Positions 1 through 7,830 of a stretch of DNA of 64,000 nucleotides are shown here, in pieces (position 1 is the stretch's first letter; each line of letters opens with the position of its first letter). The notes under the pieces are model-generated. The model made no database searches, was not told the DNA's origin, and saw only the letters and a list, made by a program, of their open reading frames with translations. Position numbers and translations under genes: made by a program. This DNA is from Paenibacillus sp. FSL R10-2734 (GTDB lineage: Bacteria; Bacillota; Bacilli; Paenibacillales; Paenibacillaceae). The DNA lies in the NCBI RefSeq assembly GCF_037963865.1, contig NZ_CP150170.1, positions 6,324,001-6,388,000 of the forward strand. The letters run 5' to 3'.

Positions 1-31
1 ACATAGTCAACTCCTATTTTATATTGAAATC

Positions 32-71
32 AAAAAAACTTCCTCATCTATTATTATAGCATGAGGAAGTT
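32..71 (-). terminator. Intrinsic terminator after the secreted-protein gene
   Basis: A perfect 11-bp inverted repeat (37-47 with 61-71) is followed on the minus strand by a run of Ts at 38-32. It lies 13 bases past the stop codon of the minus-strand gene ending at 84. Confidence 0.85.
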
Positions 72-83
72 ATTTTATTTTAA

Positions 84-818
84 TTAATAAATAGTATACG
101 AGCTATTTTTATTATACGTACCGTCGGTTGGCGCGTCAACGTATGGATATTCTGCCCATGGTAAAAATATAGTGTTCTCTCCATAGCTTGTATTATAACT
201 CGTGTATTTTGATGCCCCACCTGTTGCTCTGATCTGTCTAATAACATCAGCGGTCATTAGATCATCCATTATCGATGCTAGACCATACCAACCAATTAAG
301 TGACTTATAACTGGGTATTTACTAGACAAAAGATAACTCACAAAAACTGTTGTTACATCTGACCACGTAGCTAACTTGCCATTTTGATAATTTTGAATTA
401 ATGATGAGGTTACAGTTGGCGCGTTTAGTTGCTCCCTAAGAGTCCCTGCATACAGGCTACCAGAATACACTTGCGTGAAGGTTTCCCCTCCCCTAGGCAT
501 GCGAACATTTTTAGATCGAGCGCTGAAGTTATTAACATTTTCCGAATAACTATTTTCTATATAATCATAAAATACCTGATAAACCTCTTCAGAAGCGTTT
601 TGAGCATCCAGTTGTTCTTTAGCGATTTCTTTAAGTGCAGAGATTCCTTCCTCGTCACTCATTCTATTACGTTGATTATTCTCCTCTGCTTTTTTTACAT
701 CAATATCCCACCAACTTTCAGTATTGGTAGTTTGACTCTCGGACGCAAAAACTGGTACGACTTGGAATATTAGTGCGAAAACAAGTAAAAATGATAATAC
801 TTTTTTCAATTTAAACAT
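84..818 (-). CDS. Secreted protein of unknown function
   Basis: The protein has 244 residues. Residues 1-26 form a typical Sec signal peptide: basic MFKLKK, a hydrophobic core, then VFASES with a likely cleavage after VFA. The mature part has an acidic, helix-rich first third (about 30-95), then a segment rich in G, S, T and Y. There is no anchor, no cell-wall sorting motif and no Cys pair. The start is backed by an AGAGAGGA ribosome binding site about 9 nt upstream. The gene stands alone between an AT-rich upstream region with an inverted repeat and its own terminator, like a phage moron. I do not recognise the family. A prophage-borne secreted bacteriocin or surface factor is conceivable but is only an inference. 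Confidence 0.75.
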   Translation of the reverse strand: MFKLKKVLSFLLVFALIFQVVPVFASESQTTNTESWWDIDVKKAEENNQRNRMSDEEGISALKEIAKEQLDAQNASEEVYQVFYDYIENSYSENVNNFSARSKNVRMPRGGETFTQVYSGSLYAGTLREQLNAPTVTSSLIQNYQNGKLATWSDVTTVFVSYLLSSKYPVISHLIGWYGLASIMDDLMTADVIRQIRATGGASKYTSYNTSYGENTIFLPWAEYPYVDAPTDGTYNKNSSYTIY

Positions 819-875
819 CCTCTCTTTTTTTTAAAAATACTAGTAAAATATACTATAATATGGATTATTTTGATG

Positions 876-891
876 TAGTATTAAAATACTA
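876..891. promoter_or_regulatory. Inverted repeat in the promoter region of the secreted-protein gene
   Basis: TAGTATT-AA-AATACTA is an inverted repeat with a 2-nt centre, in the very AT-rich 260-bp stretch (819-1078) upstream of the minus-strand gene ending at 84. TATA-rich sequences nearby could be -10 elements, but no clear -35 is visible. It may be an operator. No other gene is visible in 819-1030. Confidence 0.35.
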
Positions 892-1030
892 TTTAAATTA
901 CAAAATCTATCAAATTACGACAAATATTATATTTTAAATTTTAATATATCGACATAAAAAAACAAAATAAATAACAAAATAATTCCATTTTTTTGTTTAA
1001 AACCATACAAAATTGATAAGATTGAAACAG

Positions 1031-1067
1031 AAAAAAACCTGTCAGCCAATAAGGTCGACAGGTTTTT
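1031..1067. terminator. Bidirectional intrinsic terminator
   Basis: AAAAACCTGTC (1033-1043) pairs with GACAGGTTTTT (1057-1067). The A-run on one side and T-run on the other allow use in both directions. It lies 12 bases past the stop of the minus-strand small gene at 1079. Confidence 0.8.
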
Positions 1068-1078
1068 GTTATAAATAC

Positions 1079-1294
1079 TTATGCCAAAATCATCCTAAAT
1101 TCAAATTCATTTCTCATGTAATAAGCATCGGCAACCTTAACGCTACAAGGACTCCATTTCTGGACTGGACCTCCACAATCAATTATGCAGCCAGCTAGAT
1201 CACCACGGCGTTCAAGTATATCCACTTCAGACTGTGACAAAGCAGCAGTTAGAAATTCAGAGTCTGACTTGATGACTTTGTATACATTACTCAA
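1079..1294 (-). CDS. Small conserved cargo protein, paralogue of the 2655-2849 product
   Basis: The likely protein has 71 residues, starting at a TTG (1294) with AGGAGTGATCGTA just upstream. The open frame continues up to 1423, but that extension crosses a hairpin element shared with other intergenic regions, so it is probably not translated. The N-terminus (NVYKVIKSDSEFLTAALSQS) matches TTYKVLRSDNDFFVSALAKS of the 64-aa protein at 2655-2849, and both then carry an I(I/N)xxGG(P/L)V segment and a hydrophobic C-terminal strand. Both use TTG starts with near-identical leader sequences. I do not recognise the family. The repeated occurrence next to different partner genes suggests an accessory or immunity role, which is an inference. 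Confidence 0.65.
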   Translation of the reverse strand: MSNVYKVIKSDSEFLTAALSQSEVDILERRGDLAGCIIDCGGPVQKWSPCSVKVADAYYMRNEFEFRMILA

Positions 1295-1316
1295 TACGAT
1301 CACTCCTATGCAATAA

Positions 1317-1352
1317 AATACCCTACCGATATTGGCAGGGTACGGTGCTTCC
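1317..1352. repeat. Hairpin element, copy C of the cargo-region repeat
   Basis: This sequence resembles 3641-3676 over its whole length, including TTGGCAGGGnACGGTGCT. On the minus strand it folds as TACCCTGCC-loop-GGTAGGGTA followed by TTTTATT, like a terminator. It sits 23 bp upstream of the TTG start at 1294, so it could attenuate that gene or be the remnant of a lost upstream gene. Confidence 0.55.
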
Positions 1353-1505
1353 GTATAACTGTAATATAAACTACTCTCCACTTTATGTATGTGACAAATA
1401 AGGATATTATTATATTTTCTCATTATTTATCCATTATTCTCCGATAATAAAGATTGGACACCATATATCAACCTTAAAGAAAATTGTGAGGAGAGAAATA
1501 GATCC

Positions 1506-2588
1506 ATGCTGAATGCTGAACCTTTGCAGTCAATAATTAAATGTCTTACGATTACGCTTGAAATCTCAATAATATTTTTTCTGATTTTTTTCCCAACCAT
1601 TAACCGTTTACCTGTATTCAGAGTTCTTTTCCGAATCGGACATCGTATAACAACCATGATGCTACCTGTATCTTTACCACTATTTTTTGTATATGTGTTT
1701 ACTATCTCCGGTATCATGATTGCCTCAAAATTTTCAAGTTTACCTTTCAATTCCTTTTTATTGGCATTTTCATTATCCACGAAAATCTTTTTGTACACAC
1801 TTTTCCCAGCCCTGATTATTCATCTAACTTGCTTATTAATAATGTCTATCCTTAAATCAACGCATAAAATTCAATACGAACGTTTTGGAATTCTATCTCA
1901 ATGGGGAACAAAGACAAGAGCTTATAAGAGAGCTATCAATTGGGTACCCGTTGTTTCAGAAAAACTACTGCCTGTATTAAAATCCTTAACAACGAATAGA
2001 CCTACCTTAAATATTCTTGCTCCGGCAGCCAATGATGGAACAGAAGAATTAGACCTGGCCCAATCTTTTTCCCAACTGACTCAACGCAAAATTCGTATGC
2101 AAACCAGTGACGCTTCACCTATGAAACACCAAAAAACTTTGAATACTCCAACTGTTGAATTCACTTATGAACAGTGTGATGCTTTTGAGCTTCCAAATAA
2201 GATTAAAGAATTACAAGATATAATTTATGACCCTAAAGGCATCCTTTGGTTTACATTCGGTAAGGACAAAAAGTTACTGCCTGCTCTCCAACTCTTTTAT
2301 AATCTACTCACACACGATGGCATTGTAATTATAGATGCTCCAGATGAACAGAAAAGAAATCAGAAAAAAAATCGCCATCGCCTTTATTTTGGAATGAAGC
2401 TACGGTATTATTGTGAGTCATCCACCTATACTCATATTGAAAAGGCCTTTAAACCGGGCTCTGCAGCAAGTAAATTGTTTACCTTAGAAAAAGTCGATGG
2501 ACTATCCGGACCTTACGGAATGGTGATACTTCGAAAAGTTCCAGCTGATACTTTAAATCAGAGAAAAAAAGAAGAGAACGTAGGATAA
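1506..2588 (+). CDS. Membrane-anchored Rossmann-fold (SAM methyltransferase-like) protein
   Basis: The protein has 360 residues. Residues about 15-35, 48-70 and 85-115 are strongly hydrophobic and should form three membrane spans. From about 165 on the protein looks like a class I Rossmann domain: a strand then a glycine turn (NILAPAANDGTEELDLAQSF), an acidic second-strand end (MQTSDASP), a YEQCDAFELP segment where methyltransferases bind the adenine, and a DGIVIIDAP strand. The classic GxGxG is degenerate (APAANDG). The ribosome binding site GTGAGGAG lies 12 nt upstream. It runs against all neighbours, so it has its own promoter and it ends in a hairpin. Substrate unknown; it could equally be a non-catalytic Rossmann protein. 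Confidence 0.6.
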   Translation: MLNAEPLQSIIKCLTITLEISIIFFLIFFPTINRLPVFRVLFRIGHRITTMMLPVSLPLFFVYVFTISGIMIASKFSSLPFNSFLLAFSLSTKIFLYTLFPALIIHLTCLLIMSILKSTHKIQYERFGILSQWGTKTRAYKRAINWVPVVSEKLLPVLKSLTTNRPTLNILAPAANDGTEELDLAQSFSQLTQRKIRMQTSDASPMKHQKTLNTPTVEFTYEQCDAFELPNKIKELQDIIYDPKGILWFTFGKDKKLLPALQLFYNLLTHDGIVIIDAPDEQKRNQKKNRHRLYFGMKLRYYCESSTYTHIEKAFKPGSAASKLFTLEKVDGLSGPYGMVILRKVPADTLNQRKKEENVG

Positions 2589-2602
2589 TACATAAGAGAA
2601 AG

Positions 2603-2637
2603 AATAGCTCATCTTCCATTTAGGTTGATGAGTTATT
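2603..2637. terminator. Intrinsic terminator between convergent genes
   Basis: AATAGCTCATC (2603-2613) pairs with GATGAGTTATT (2627-2637), followed by a T-rich tail on the plus strand. It separates the plus-strand gene ending at 2588 from the minus-strand gene ending at 2655 and can serve both. Confidence 0.75.
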
Positions 2638-2654
2638 TTATATTTGCTCTGAAT

Positions 2655-2849
2655 TCAAAACACTAGGACAAAGTTTAAACCAGAAAGCCTGATGGATTCA
2701 GGAGTAAATTCTTCTACAAGACCTCCATAATTAATTATGTGGTCTATCTGATCCGGACCAAGCCTAAACCAGACAGACACCTTGGATTTCGCTAGGGCGG
2801 ACACGAAGAAATCATTGTCACTCCGTAAAACTTTATATGTAGTGTTCAA
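2655..2849 (-). CDS. Small conserved cargo protein, paralogue of the 1079-1294 product
   Basis: The protein has 64 residues and starts with TTG at 2849. Its ribosome binding site GGCGGAG overlaps the stop codon of the upstream membrane-protein gene (2854-3525), so the two are very likely translationally coupled. The sequence is closely related to the 71-aa product at 1079-1294 in the first 20 residues (YKVhrSDxxFhxxALxxSxV) and in the GG(L/P)V segment. It lacks Cys and His clusters and membrane spans. Function unknown. Pairing with a multi-TM protein here and standing near a TM-methyltransferase-like gene in the other copy hints at a partner role. Confidence 0.65.
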   Translation of the reverse strand: MNTTYKVLRSDNDFFVSALAKSKVSVWFRLGPDQIDHIINYGGLVEEFTPESIRLSGLNFVLVF

Positions 2850-2853
2850 AGTA

Positions 2854-3525
2854 TCACTCCGCCTGAATTTTTTCTTTACTTTCTACTATACTAACCTTTT
2901 CTTCTGCATTAATAACCTTCTTCGCCGTGTCAACAATTTTTGTAAAAAACGCAAATATAAACTCGGAGCTGTATCCTGCCGCAAAAATAATTGCATTGAT
3001 TTTTGAAATCCCTACTATTGTATCGTCTTCAATTTTAACGAGACTAATAAAAACAATTGGGAATAAAAAAACCAATAGAAAACGAATATTAAAGCTTTCA
3101 TACTCATTTTTCAAAGCCAGCGCTTTGGAGAACATATAAGAGAATGTACCAAACAATGCGATGAATGCAAAATAAAGAAACTGATAAACACTGAACAAAA
3201 AAGGTTGATTTAACTTAGATAAATCCTCAGTCAAGTTAGCTATTAAGATTGAAAATACTCCTAAAATGACGATGCCCCAAATTCCTCGTTGTAATATTTT
3301 TTCTTCATTTTTTTCGGGATGGTTTACCAATTTCTTTTCTAATACTATTATTTCGTATTTAATATCTACAAGTTGTGAAAGACTTGGTTCCTTTAAGATC
3401 AGTCTTTTTTCAATTTTTTTGCATCTTTTAGTTAGCGAAGATGGAAGTTCAGAATTCGAGGTTAAGTACTTTCCTCTTATGCGCTCTATCTCTTCAATAA
3501 GCATTTGCTGGGTTAATTGTGTCAT
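2854..3525 (-). CDS. Multi-spanning membrane protein of unknown function
   Basis: The protein has 223 residues. The first 75 are charged and helical with heptad-like repeats (coiled coil likely). Four hydrophobic segments follow at about 83-97, 107-131, 147-163 and 175-195, then a short charged tail rich in K and E. No catalytic motif is visible. It heads a two-gene unit with the 64-aa gene at 2655-2849. Its 5' side carries the 82-bp repeat also found upstream of the TIR gene, with the same 51-52 nt spacing to the start. A membrane-disrupting effector controlled together with the TIR protein is possible, but that is an inference from position only. Confidence 0.65.
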   Translation of the reverse strand: MTQLTQQMLIEEIERIRGKYLTSNSELPSSLTKRCKKIEKRLILKEPSLSQLVDIKYEIIVLEKKLVNHPEKNEEKILQRGIWGIVILGVFSILIANLTEDLSKLNQPFLFSVYQFLYFAFIALFGTFSYMFSKALALKNEYESFNIRFLLVFLFPIVFISLVKIEDDTIVGISKINAIIFAAGYSSEFIFAFFTKIVDTAKKVINAEEKVSIVESKEKIQAE

Positions 3526-3575
3526 TAATTCCTGCCAACCACCTTATATTTAATTAGGTAATAGATCAAATATAG

Positions 3576-3656
3576 TTCATTTGGAACATTATGTATATGC
3601 ACTCTATATCTCTGGTAAGGAAGATTTCCTGAAAGCAAAGAAATGCCCCACCATTG
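3576..3656. repeat. Cassette-boundary repeat, copy A
   Basis: The element has two conserved ends: a 35-bp block (3576-3610) matching copy B (4543-4577) at 34 of 35 positions, and a 22-bp block (3635-3656) matching copy B (4603-4624) at 21 of 22. On the minus strand the second block starts a GC-rich hairpin (GCCCTGCC...GGTGGGGC) that looks like the terminator of the TIR gene. The first block, 51 nt upstream of the next start, is probably a promoter or operator. Confidence 0.8.
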
Positions 3657-3702
3657 TTGGCAGGGCACGGTGCTCCAGTGCTCATGAATTTCAAAGTTCA
3701 AA

Positions 3703-4491
3703 TTAGATTTTATTTAATCTACGAGTTATTGCTTCTATTAACAAGGCCAATTCATTATCCTTTCCAAAGGCATGGCTATATGCTGAGAGAACGTGACTCC
3801 CTTTCATACGTTCCTTTCTAATAGCATGTAATACATATCCAGCTGTTACTGTAGTGCCCTCTATTGTAAAAGCAAAATTGCGATTGATATCATCTAATTC
3901 AGGGTACGTATCTTTCTCTGATTCAATGCTACGTAACAAGTTATCAGGAATAGCACTTCTTTCGATGGCTAATCGATCTAACAGCATTCTTTTTTCTCCG
4001 TTTGTCACATCCAATTTCTTTCTTACTTCTTCTAGCTCTCTCATTAATAATTCTGCTTCTTTACGACTGATAGTTGGTTCAGTTACATTTGAAGGTACTT
4101 CGTCTAATCTATCCATTAATAACTTCAATCCATGTTTATAACTCTCCTTACTTGTAAAATCAGCATATAATTTTCCCTTTAAGAATCCAGGAAGTTCTAC
4201 ACTCTCTAACATTATAGGTAGCACTTTCACTACTTTTCCTTCGATTTCTTGGTTCATAGCAATATCAACTTCTCGTTTGACCCATTCGGAATTAATTGAG
4301 TTTTTCGATAATACTACTCCCACAAACATAACTTTATCTATGCCTTCTCTTATTTTTGTTATAAGAGAATCCCCTATTTTTATTTCTGCTTCATCAACCC
4401 AAACGTAATACCCTTTCCTTTGCAAATCTTTTGCTAATTTTCGAACGAACGGTTTATCATTAGAGTTATGACTTAAAAAAATACTACTCAT
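3703..4491 (-). CDS. TIR-domain protein, likely NAD-consuming or signalling defence factor
   Basis: The protein has 262 residues from the ATG at 4491, chosen for its AGAGGGA ribosome binding site; the frame is open up to 4527. Residues 1-130 form a TIR domain: SSIFLSHNSNDK (BB-type start), GYYVWVDEAEIKIGDSL, VGVVLSKNSINSEWVKRE with the probable catalytic Glu74, and KVLPIML. Residues about 142-180 look like a coiled coil. The last 80 residues form a separate small domain (NRNFAFTIEGTTVTAGYVLHAIRKER). Bacterial TIR domains hydrolyse NAD+ or make cADPR-type signals in anti-phage systems such as Thoeris; no SIR2/SLOG ThsA partner is present here. The gene lies between two copies of a boundary repeat. 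Confidence 0.85.
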   Translation of the reverse strand: MSSIFLSHNSNDKPFVRKLAKDLQRKGYYVWVDEAEIKIGDSLITKIREGIDKVMFVGVVLSKNSINSEWVKREVDIAMNQEIEGKVVKVLPIMLESVELPGFLKGKLYADFTSKESYKHGLKLLMDRLDEVPSNVTEPTISRKEAELLMRELEEVRKKLDVTNGEKRMLLDRLAIERSAIPDNLLRSIESEKDTYPELDDINRNFAFTIEGTTVTAGYVLHAIRKERMKGSHVLSAYSHAFGKDNELALLIEAITRRLNKI

Positions 4492-4542
4492 TTTACACGT
4501 CCCTCTTCTATTTGATGTAAAAAACAAGTAAAAATAGTATAT

Positions 4543-4624
4543 TTCATTTGGAACATTATGTATATGTACTCTATATCACTTGAAAGAAAATTTTCACGGA
4601 ACGCAAAGAAATACCCCACCATTG
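4543..4624. repeat. Cassette-boundary repeat, copy B
   Basis: This is the second copy of the element at 3576-3656. It sits 52 nt upstream of the TIR start codon and just past the membrane-protein gene that ends at 4654. Its 3' part plus following bases fold on the minus strand as ACCCCTACC-TGCAAT-GGTGGGGT followed by ATTTCTTT, a likely terminator of the upstream operon (hydrolase and 185-aa protein). Confidence 0.8.
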
Positions 4625-4653
4625 CAGGTAGGGGTGAAGTTTGCTTATATAAG

Positions 4654-5211
4654 TTAGTGTTTATATAAATTGCAATTCTCATCATTTTCCATAATAACAT
4701 TTAAAAAAATATCCGCAGGTAAGCCAGACTTTTTCATTTTAATAAGATTAGCTTCGTGTTCATTTACTCCATGAACAGTTACTCTCCCGACTGCTTTTCC
4801 CTTCGATAAATAAACATTCAAATCAATTTGATCTTTTGATAGAAACGGGAATGATTTCGACCATAAAATAACTTCATTACTTTTAGTGTTAATTTCGTAA
4901 ATGGATTTTTTTGTATTGTTGGAATTAACAAGAACTTTAATACCAAAATAAAACAAAATTATCAAAGGTATTAAAATTACAGATAAAATAAAACCTGATA
5001 ATTCCGATTTTGTGGTTAGGAAGAAATAAAAAATCCCTGTTACAAGAGACAAGAAAGCCCAGACAACAAGCGCTAACTGAAAAGTGATGGAAATTGCCTC
5101 AGCTTTATTAAAAATTGTTGAAGCCTTCCAAGTCTTTGCTCTGTAGAGAAGAAAGGTGAATGTAAAAATGAAAAATAATAATGCCATTTGTACTATTATT
5201 ATTGTTTTCAT
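4654..5211 (-). CDS. Membrane protein with C-terminal soluble domain, unknown function
   Basis: The protein has 185 residues with three hydrophobic segments: about 5-22, 42-68 and 73-94. A soluble C-terminal domain follows, with alternating strands (KSIYEINTKSNEVILWSK, VGRVTVHGVNEHEANLI), ending in NENCNLYKH-like residues. The start has an AAGGAGG ribosome binding site and lies 24 bp past the stop of the large hydrolase gene, so the two are probably one operon. Its role may be to anchor or counter the hydrolase; this is inferred only from the operon. Confidence 0.7.
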   Translation of the reverse strand: MKTIIIVQMALLFFIFTFTFLLYRAKTWKASTIFNKAEAISITFQLALVVWAFLSLVTGIFYFFLTTKSELSGFILSVILIPLIILFYFGIKVLVNSNNTKKSIYEINTKSNEVILWSKSFPFLSKDQIDLNVYLSKGKAVGRVTVHGVNEHEANLIKMKKSGLPADIFLNVIMENDENCNLYKH

Positions 5212-5235
5212 CTTTTCACATAACCTCCTTATCAG

Positions 5236-7830
5236 CTATTCTTCATCGTCCTTCATTATAAGCGTTATTTCACGTAGTGCTGGACTAGTGTTTTTGACAT
5301 CAGTAATTACTAGTCTAAATTTATGTTGTTTAAAGATCTCATCAACAACAAATTTCCCATAATAAATCCCGTCTTTCTCAACCAAATCTCTCACTAATAT
5401 ATCTGGGGTCCTATTTCTAAAAGCTTTTAGTCTAACTGCAGGTGAAGTATTTGTAATCGTTTCTTTACTTCTTTCAGTGAGAAGTTGAAAAGAAAAATTG
5501 CACGTTTGTCCAACCTCTAGTACTTCTGTTGGTGCACCCTCAAAATAAAGTGAGTATTTTTCTGCGTAACGAGCCTCAATTTCAATAAGTTCCGATTTAA
5601 AAGATACGCCTTTAACGTTGTCTGGAACGACTGTACCAGTAGTGACTTTGGAGCCTTTTACATCAATAAAACTAATGCTAAAATCTCCAAGCCCTATAGA
5701 ATCATGTTTAAATATATTACCCCAAATCAGATCTGGCGTTATCGCTGATGTTGTTTCTTCCCACATTAATATCGGAATGTTACCCAAACTTAATTTAAGA
5801 CTTTTGATTTCCTCTGTTTTTCCGAATTCATTTTCGGAATAGTAATCCAATTTCACGAATGAATTGATGTCATTCAATAATTCTGTTATTGGAACAGTTA
5901 CCTCTTCACCTTGGGATACCTCCTGAAATTCCTGATCACCTAAACGGTAAAACGTTTTTGAAGCACCGCCCAGTGAAATACTGTCAAAAATCAAAATGAT
6001 GCCTTCTGGGTTAATATTGATATTTATTTTGGTCTTTGGATTATTATTATCGATAGTAAAAGTATAGTCCTTTGCCAACAGTGAACGATTATAAATATCT
6101 TTCCCAAAAGCTTTAATTTTATGAATTCCGGAATCAAGTACAAGTTCTTCAGCTTGAGCATATTTCTTCGGAACTCCATCATCTACTGTATAATAAATAT
6201 TTTCGACGAGTTCATTATTATCTGCAGTTATTTTCATTACAACTACGCCAGAAAAAAGAGGTCTGTACTTGATTCGCTCATTCCCTTGAACCTTTATTGT
6301 CAACTTAGGAACTGCATCTGTATTAGCAGTAATTAATTGCTTTGTGTAACTCCGCTTTTTAGAATTGTATTGCACATCATCGACAGTTAAATCTGCATCC
6401 TTAATATCACGAGATAATGGTATGCGTACAGTTGCAGCAATCTCATCCGATACCGGAATAGGATCAAAACTTTGCTCTATGACCTCATCACCATCAAAAT
6501 ATTTAACTGAAACATCGGCAACACCAGTGTCATAAGAATTTATTTTTATAATAATATCTTCGTCTACCTTTTCAGAAAAGAAAATATACTTTGCTTCACC
6601 AACATTAAAATACATTATGGAATCGCCTTTGGCTAACGGACTAATTTCTTCAACGCTCGTATCGAACACTCCTGCAATATATTTATGCTGCGAATCCATA
6701 ACTGTTGAATCCACAGGACAAAGAACTTTTGCTAAAACTTTCCGATTAAATACGTCAGTAAAAGGTTCAGTATTAATATGTTGCGGTAATACATTAACCT
6801 TTCCGTTAATTGACCAATCAATAAAATTCAAGACATAATCTAAATTTGTTAAATTTTTATGTTCACCTTTGCAATAGTAAACATTTGCTTGATGACATGG
6901 AATACTACTCATTAATGGGACTACGCCATCTCCATTATCAAATTCACAGTCTCTCTTGAAGGGCAATCTTTTTTTGTCAGTTGTAAATGGAATTTTGTAT
7001 ATTGTCGGGACTTCGCATCCAATCAAACAGTCATGATCTATATAATCAGGTAAGGGTAATTGAATAATTTCTTGGACAGGTTTCATGATATCATTCCATA
7101 TATTAGGTGCAGAAGCATTGATTCCGTTGGCATCAAAAAACTGTTTGTTATACAATGACTGTACCTTTAAAAGCATTTCTTCGTATGTAACCTCTTGTTC
7201 TTCCCCTACCAAAAATTTACCTTGCTCTAATTTATCATAATAGTGTTTACTCGGAAGCAATTGGTATACAGAGGGTAATTGTGCAGCTAGTAAACGTGTT
7301 TTCTTATCATCAAACATTTGTAAAACTTGCGAAAAATTGCTGAATAGACCTGGTTCACCAAACACTAGGCTTTTGTAAGCATCGGGAGAACCGTGCCAAG
7401 GAGTACCCAAAGTAATAAATTTTGTTACTTTGTTATGTAATCCTAGAGAATCTAATTCGTGTATCGCCATTTTTGATAGTATACCACCCATACTATGAGC
7501 TACTAAAACAATCGATTCGTGATTTTGGCTTTCGTTTACAATTCTCCTTGTTAATTGATCAACTATATCGAGAAGTGATTGTCTCCAATCATACGCAAAA
7601 AACGCAAAATTTTCAGGGGAATAGTGTTCCAGTATACCTTTATAAATTTCTGCTTTATAAAATCCAAATGCATTTACAATATTCAAAATCCCCTTTGCCT
7701 CAAGAGGATTATTAATATTTAATGCATTAAAATCATCTAGGTTTTTTGGAAACCACCGTTTATTATCTCCCTCGAACAGCTCACTACCTTTGATGCCTGG
7801 CACAAATAAAATGAATGGTTGCACTTCCAC
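5236..7830 (-). CDS. LCAT-like alpha/beta hydrolase (lipase/acyltransferase) with Ig-like C-terminus
   Basis: The protein has 864 residues and a GTG start with AGGAGG at ideal spacing. Residues 1-340 form an alpha/beta hydrolase of the lecithin:cholesterol acyltransferase/lipase type: oxyanion segment FVPGIKGSEL (8-18), FFAYDWRQS (77-85), nucleophile elbow LVAHSMGG with Ser113, LGTPWHGSPDA (141-151), and probable acid and base residues Asp301 (GDGVVPL) and His323 (GEHKN). Residues about 340-864 contain several Ig-like or chitobiase-like beta domains (YYTVDDGVPKKY, KTFYRLGDQEF). There is no signal peptide, so it acts in the cytoplasm or is released by lysis. It begins a two-gene operon. Phospholipid attack as a defence or cell-killing activity is possible but unproven. 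Confidence 0.8.
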   Translation of the reverse strand: MEVQPFILFVPGIKGSELFEGDNKRWFPKNLDDFNALNINNPLEAKGILNIVNAFGFYKAEIYKGILEHYSPENFAFFAYDWRQSLLDIVDQLTRRIVNESQNHESIVLVAHSMGGILSKMAIHELDSLGLHNKVTKFITLGTPWHGSPDAYKSLVFGEPGLFSNFSQVLQMFDDKKTRLLAAQLPSVYQLLPSKHYYDKLEQGKFLVGEEQEVTYEEMLLKVQSLYNKQFFDANGINASAPNIWNDIMKPVQEIIQLPLPDYIDHDCLIGCEVPTIYKIPFTTDKKRLPFKRDCEFDNGDGVVPLMSSIPCHQANVYYCKGEHKNLTNLDYVLNFIDWSINGKVNVLPQHINTEPFTDVFNRKVLAKVLCPVDSTVMDSQHKYIAGVFDTSVEEISPLAKGDSIMYFNVGEAKYIFFSEKVDEDIIIKINSYDTGVADVSVKYFDGDEVIEQSFDPIPVSDEIAATVRIPLSRDIKDADLTVDDVQYNSKKRSYTKQLITANTDAVPKLTIKVQGNERIKYRPLFSGVVVMKITADNNELVENIYYTVDDGVPKKYAQAEELVLDSGIHKIKAFGKDIYNRSLLAKDYTFTIDNNNPKTKINININPEGIILIFDSISLGGASKTFYRLGDQEFQEVSQGEEVTVPITELLNDINSFVKLDYYSENEFGKTEEIKSLKLSLGNIPILMWEETTSAITPDLIWGNIFKHDSIGLGDFSISFIDVKGSKVTTGTVVPDNVKGVSFKSELIEIEARYAEKYSLYFEGAPTEVLEVGQTCNFSFQLLTERSKETITNTSPAVRLKAFRNRTPDILVRDLVEKDGIYYGKFVVDEIFKQHKFRLVITDVKNTSPALREITLIMKDDEE

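Noticed and set aside
1295..1423. Longer N-terminus for the 71-aa gene
   Set aside because: It would translate through a repeated hairpin element, and the TTG at 1,294 has the same leader as the paralogue.
1427..1798. Minus-strand frame of 123 codons opposite the N-terminus of the Rossmann protein gene
   Set aside because: The plus-strand gene has a good ribosome site and recognisable spans and domain; the minus frame has none and is its shadow.
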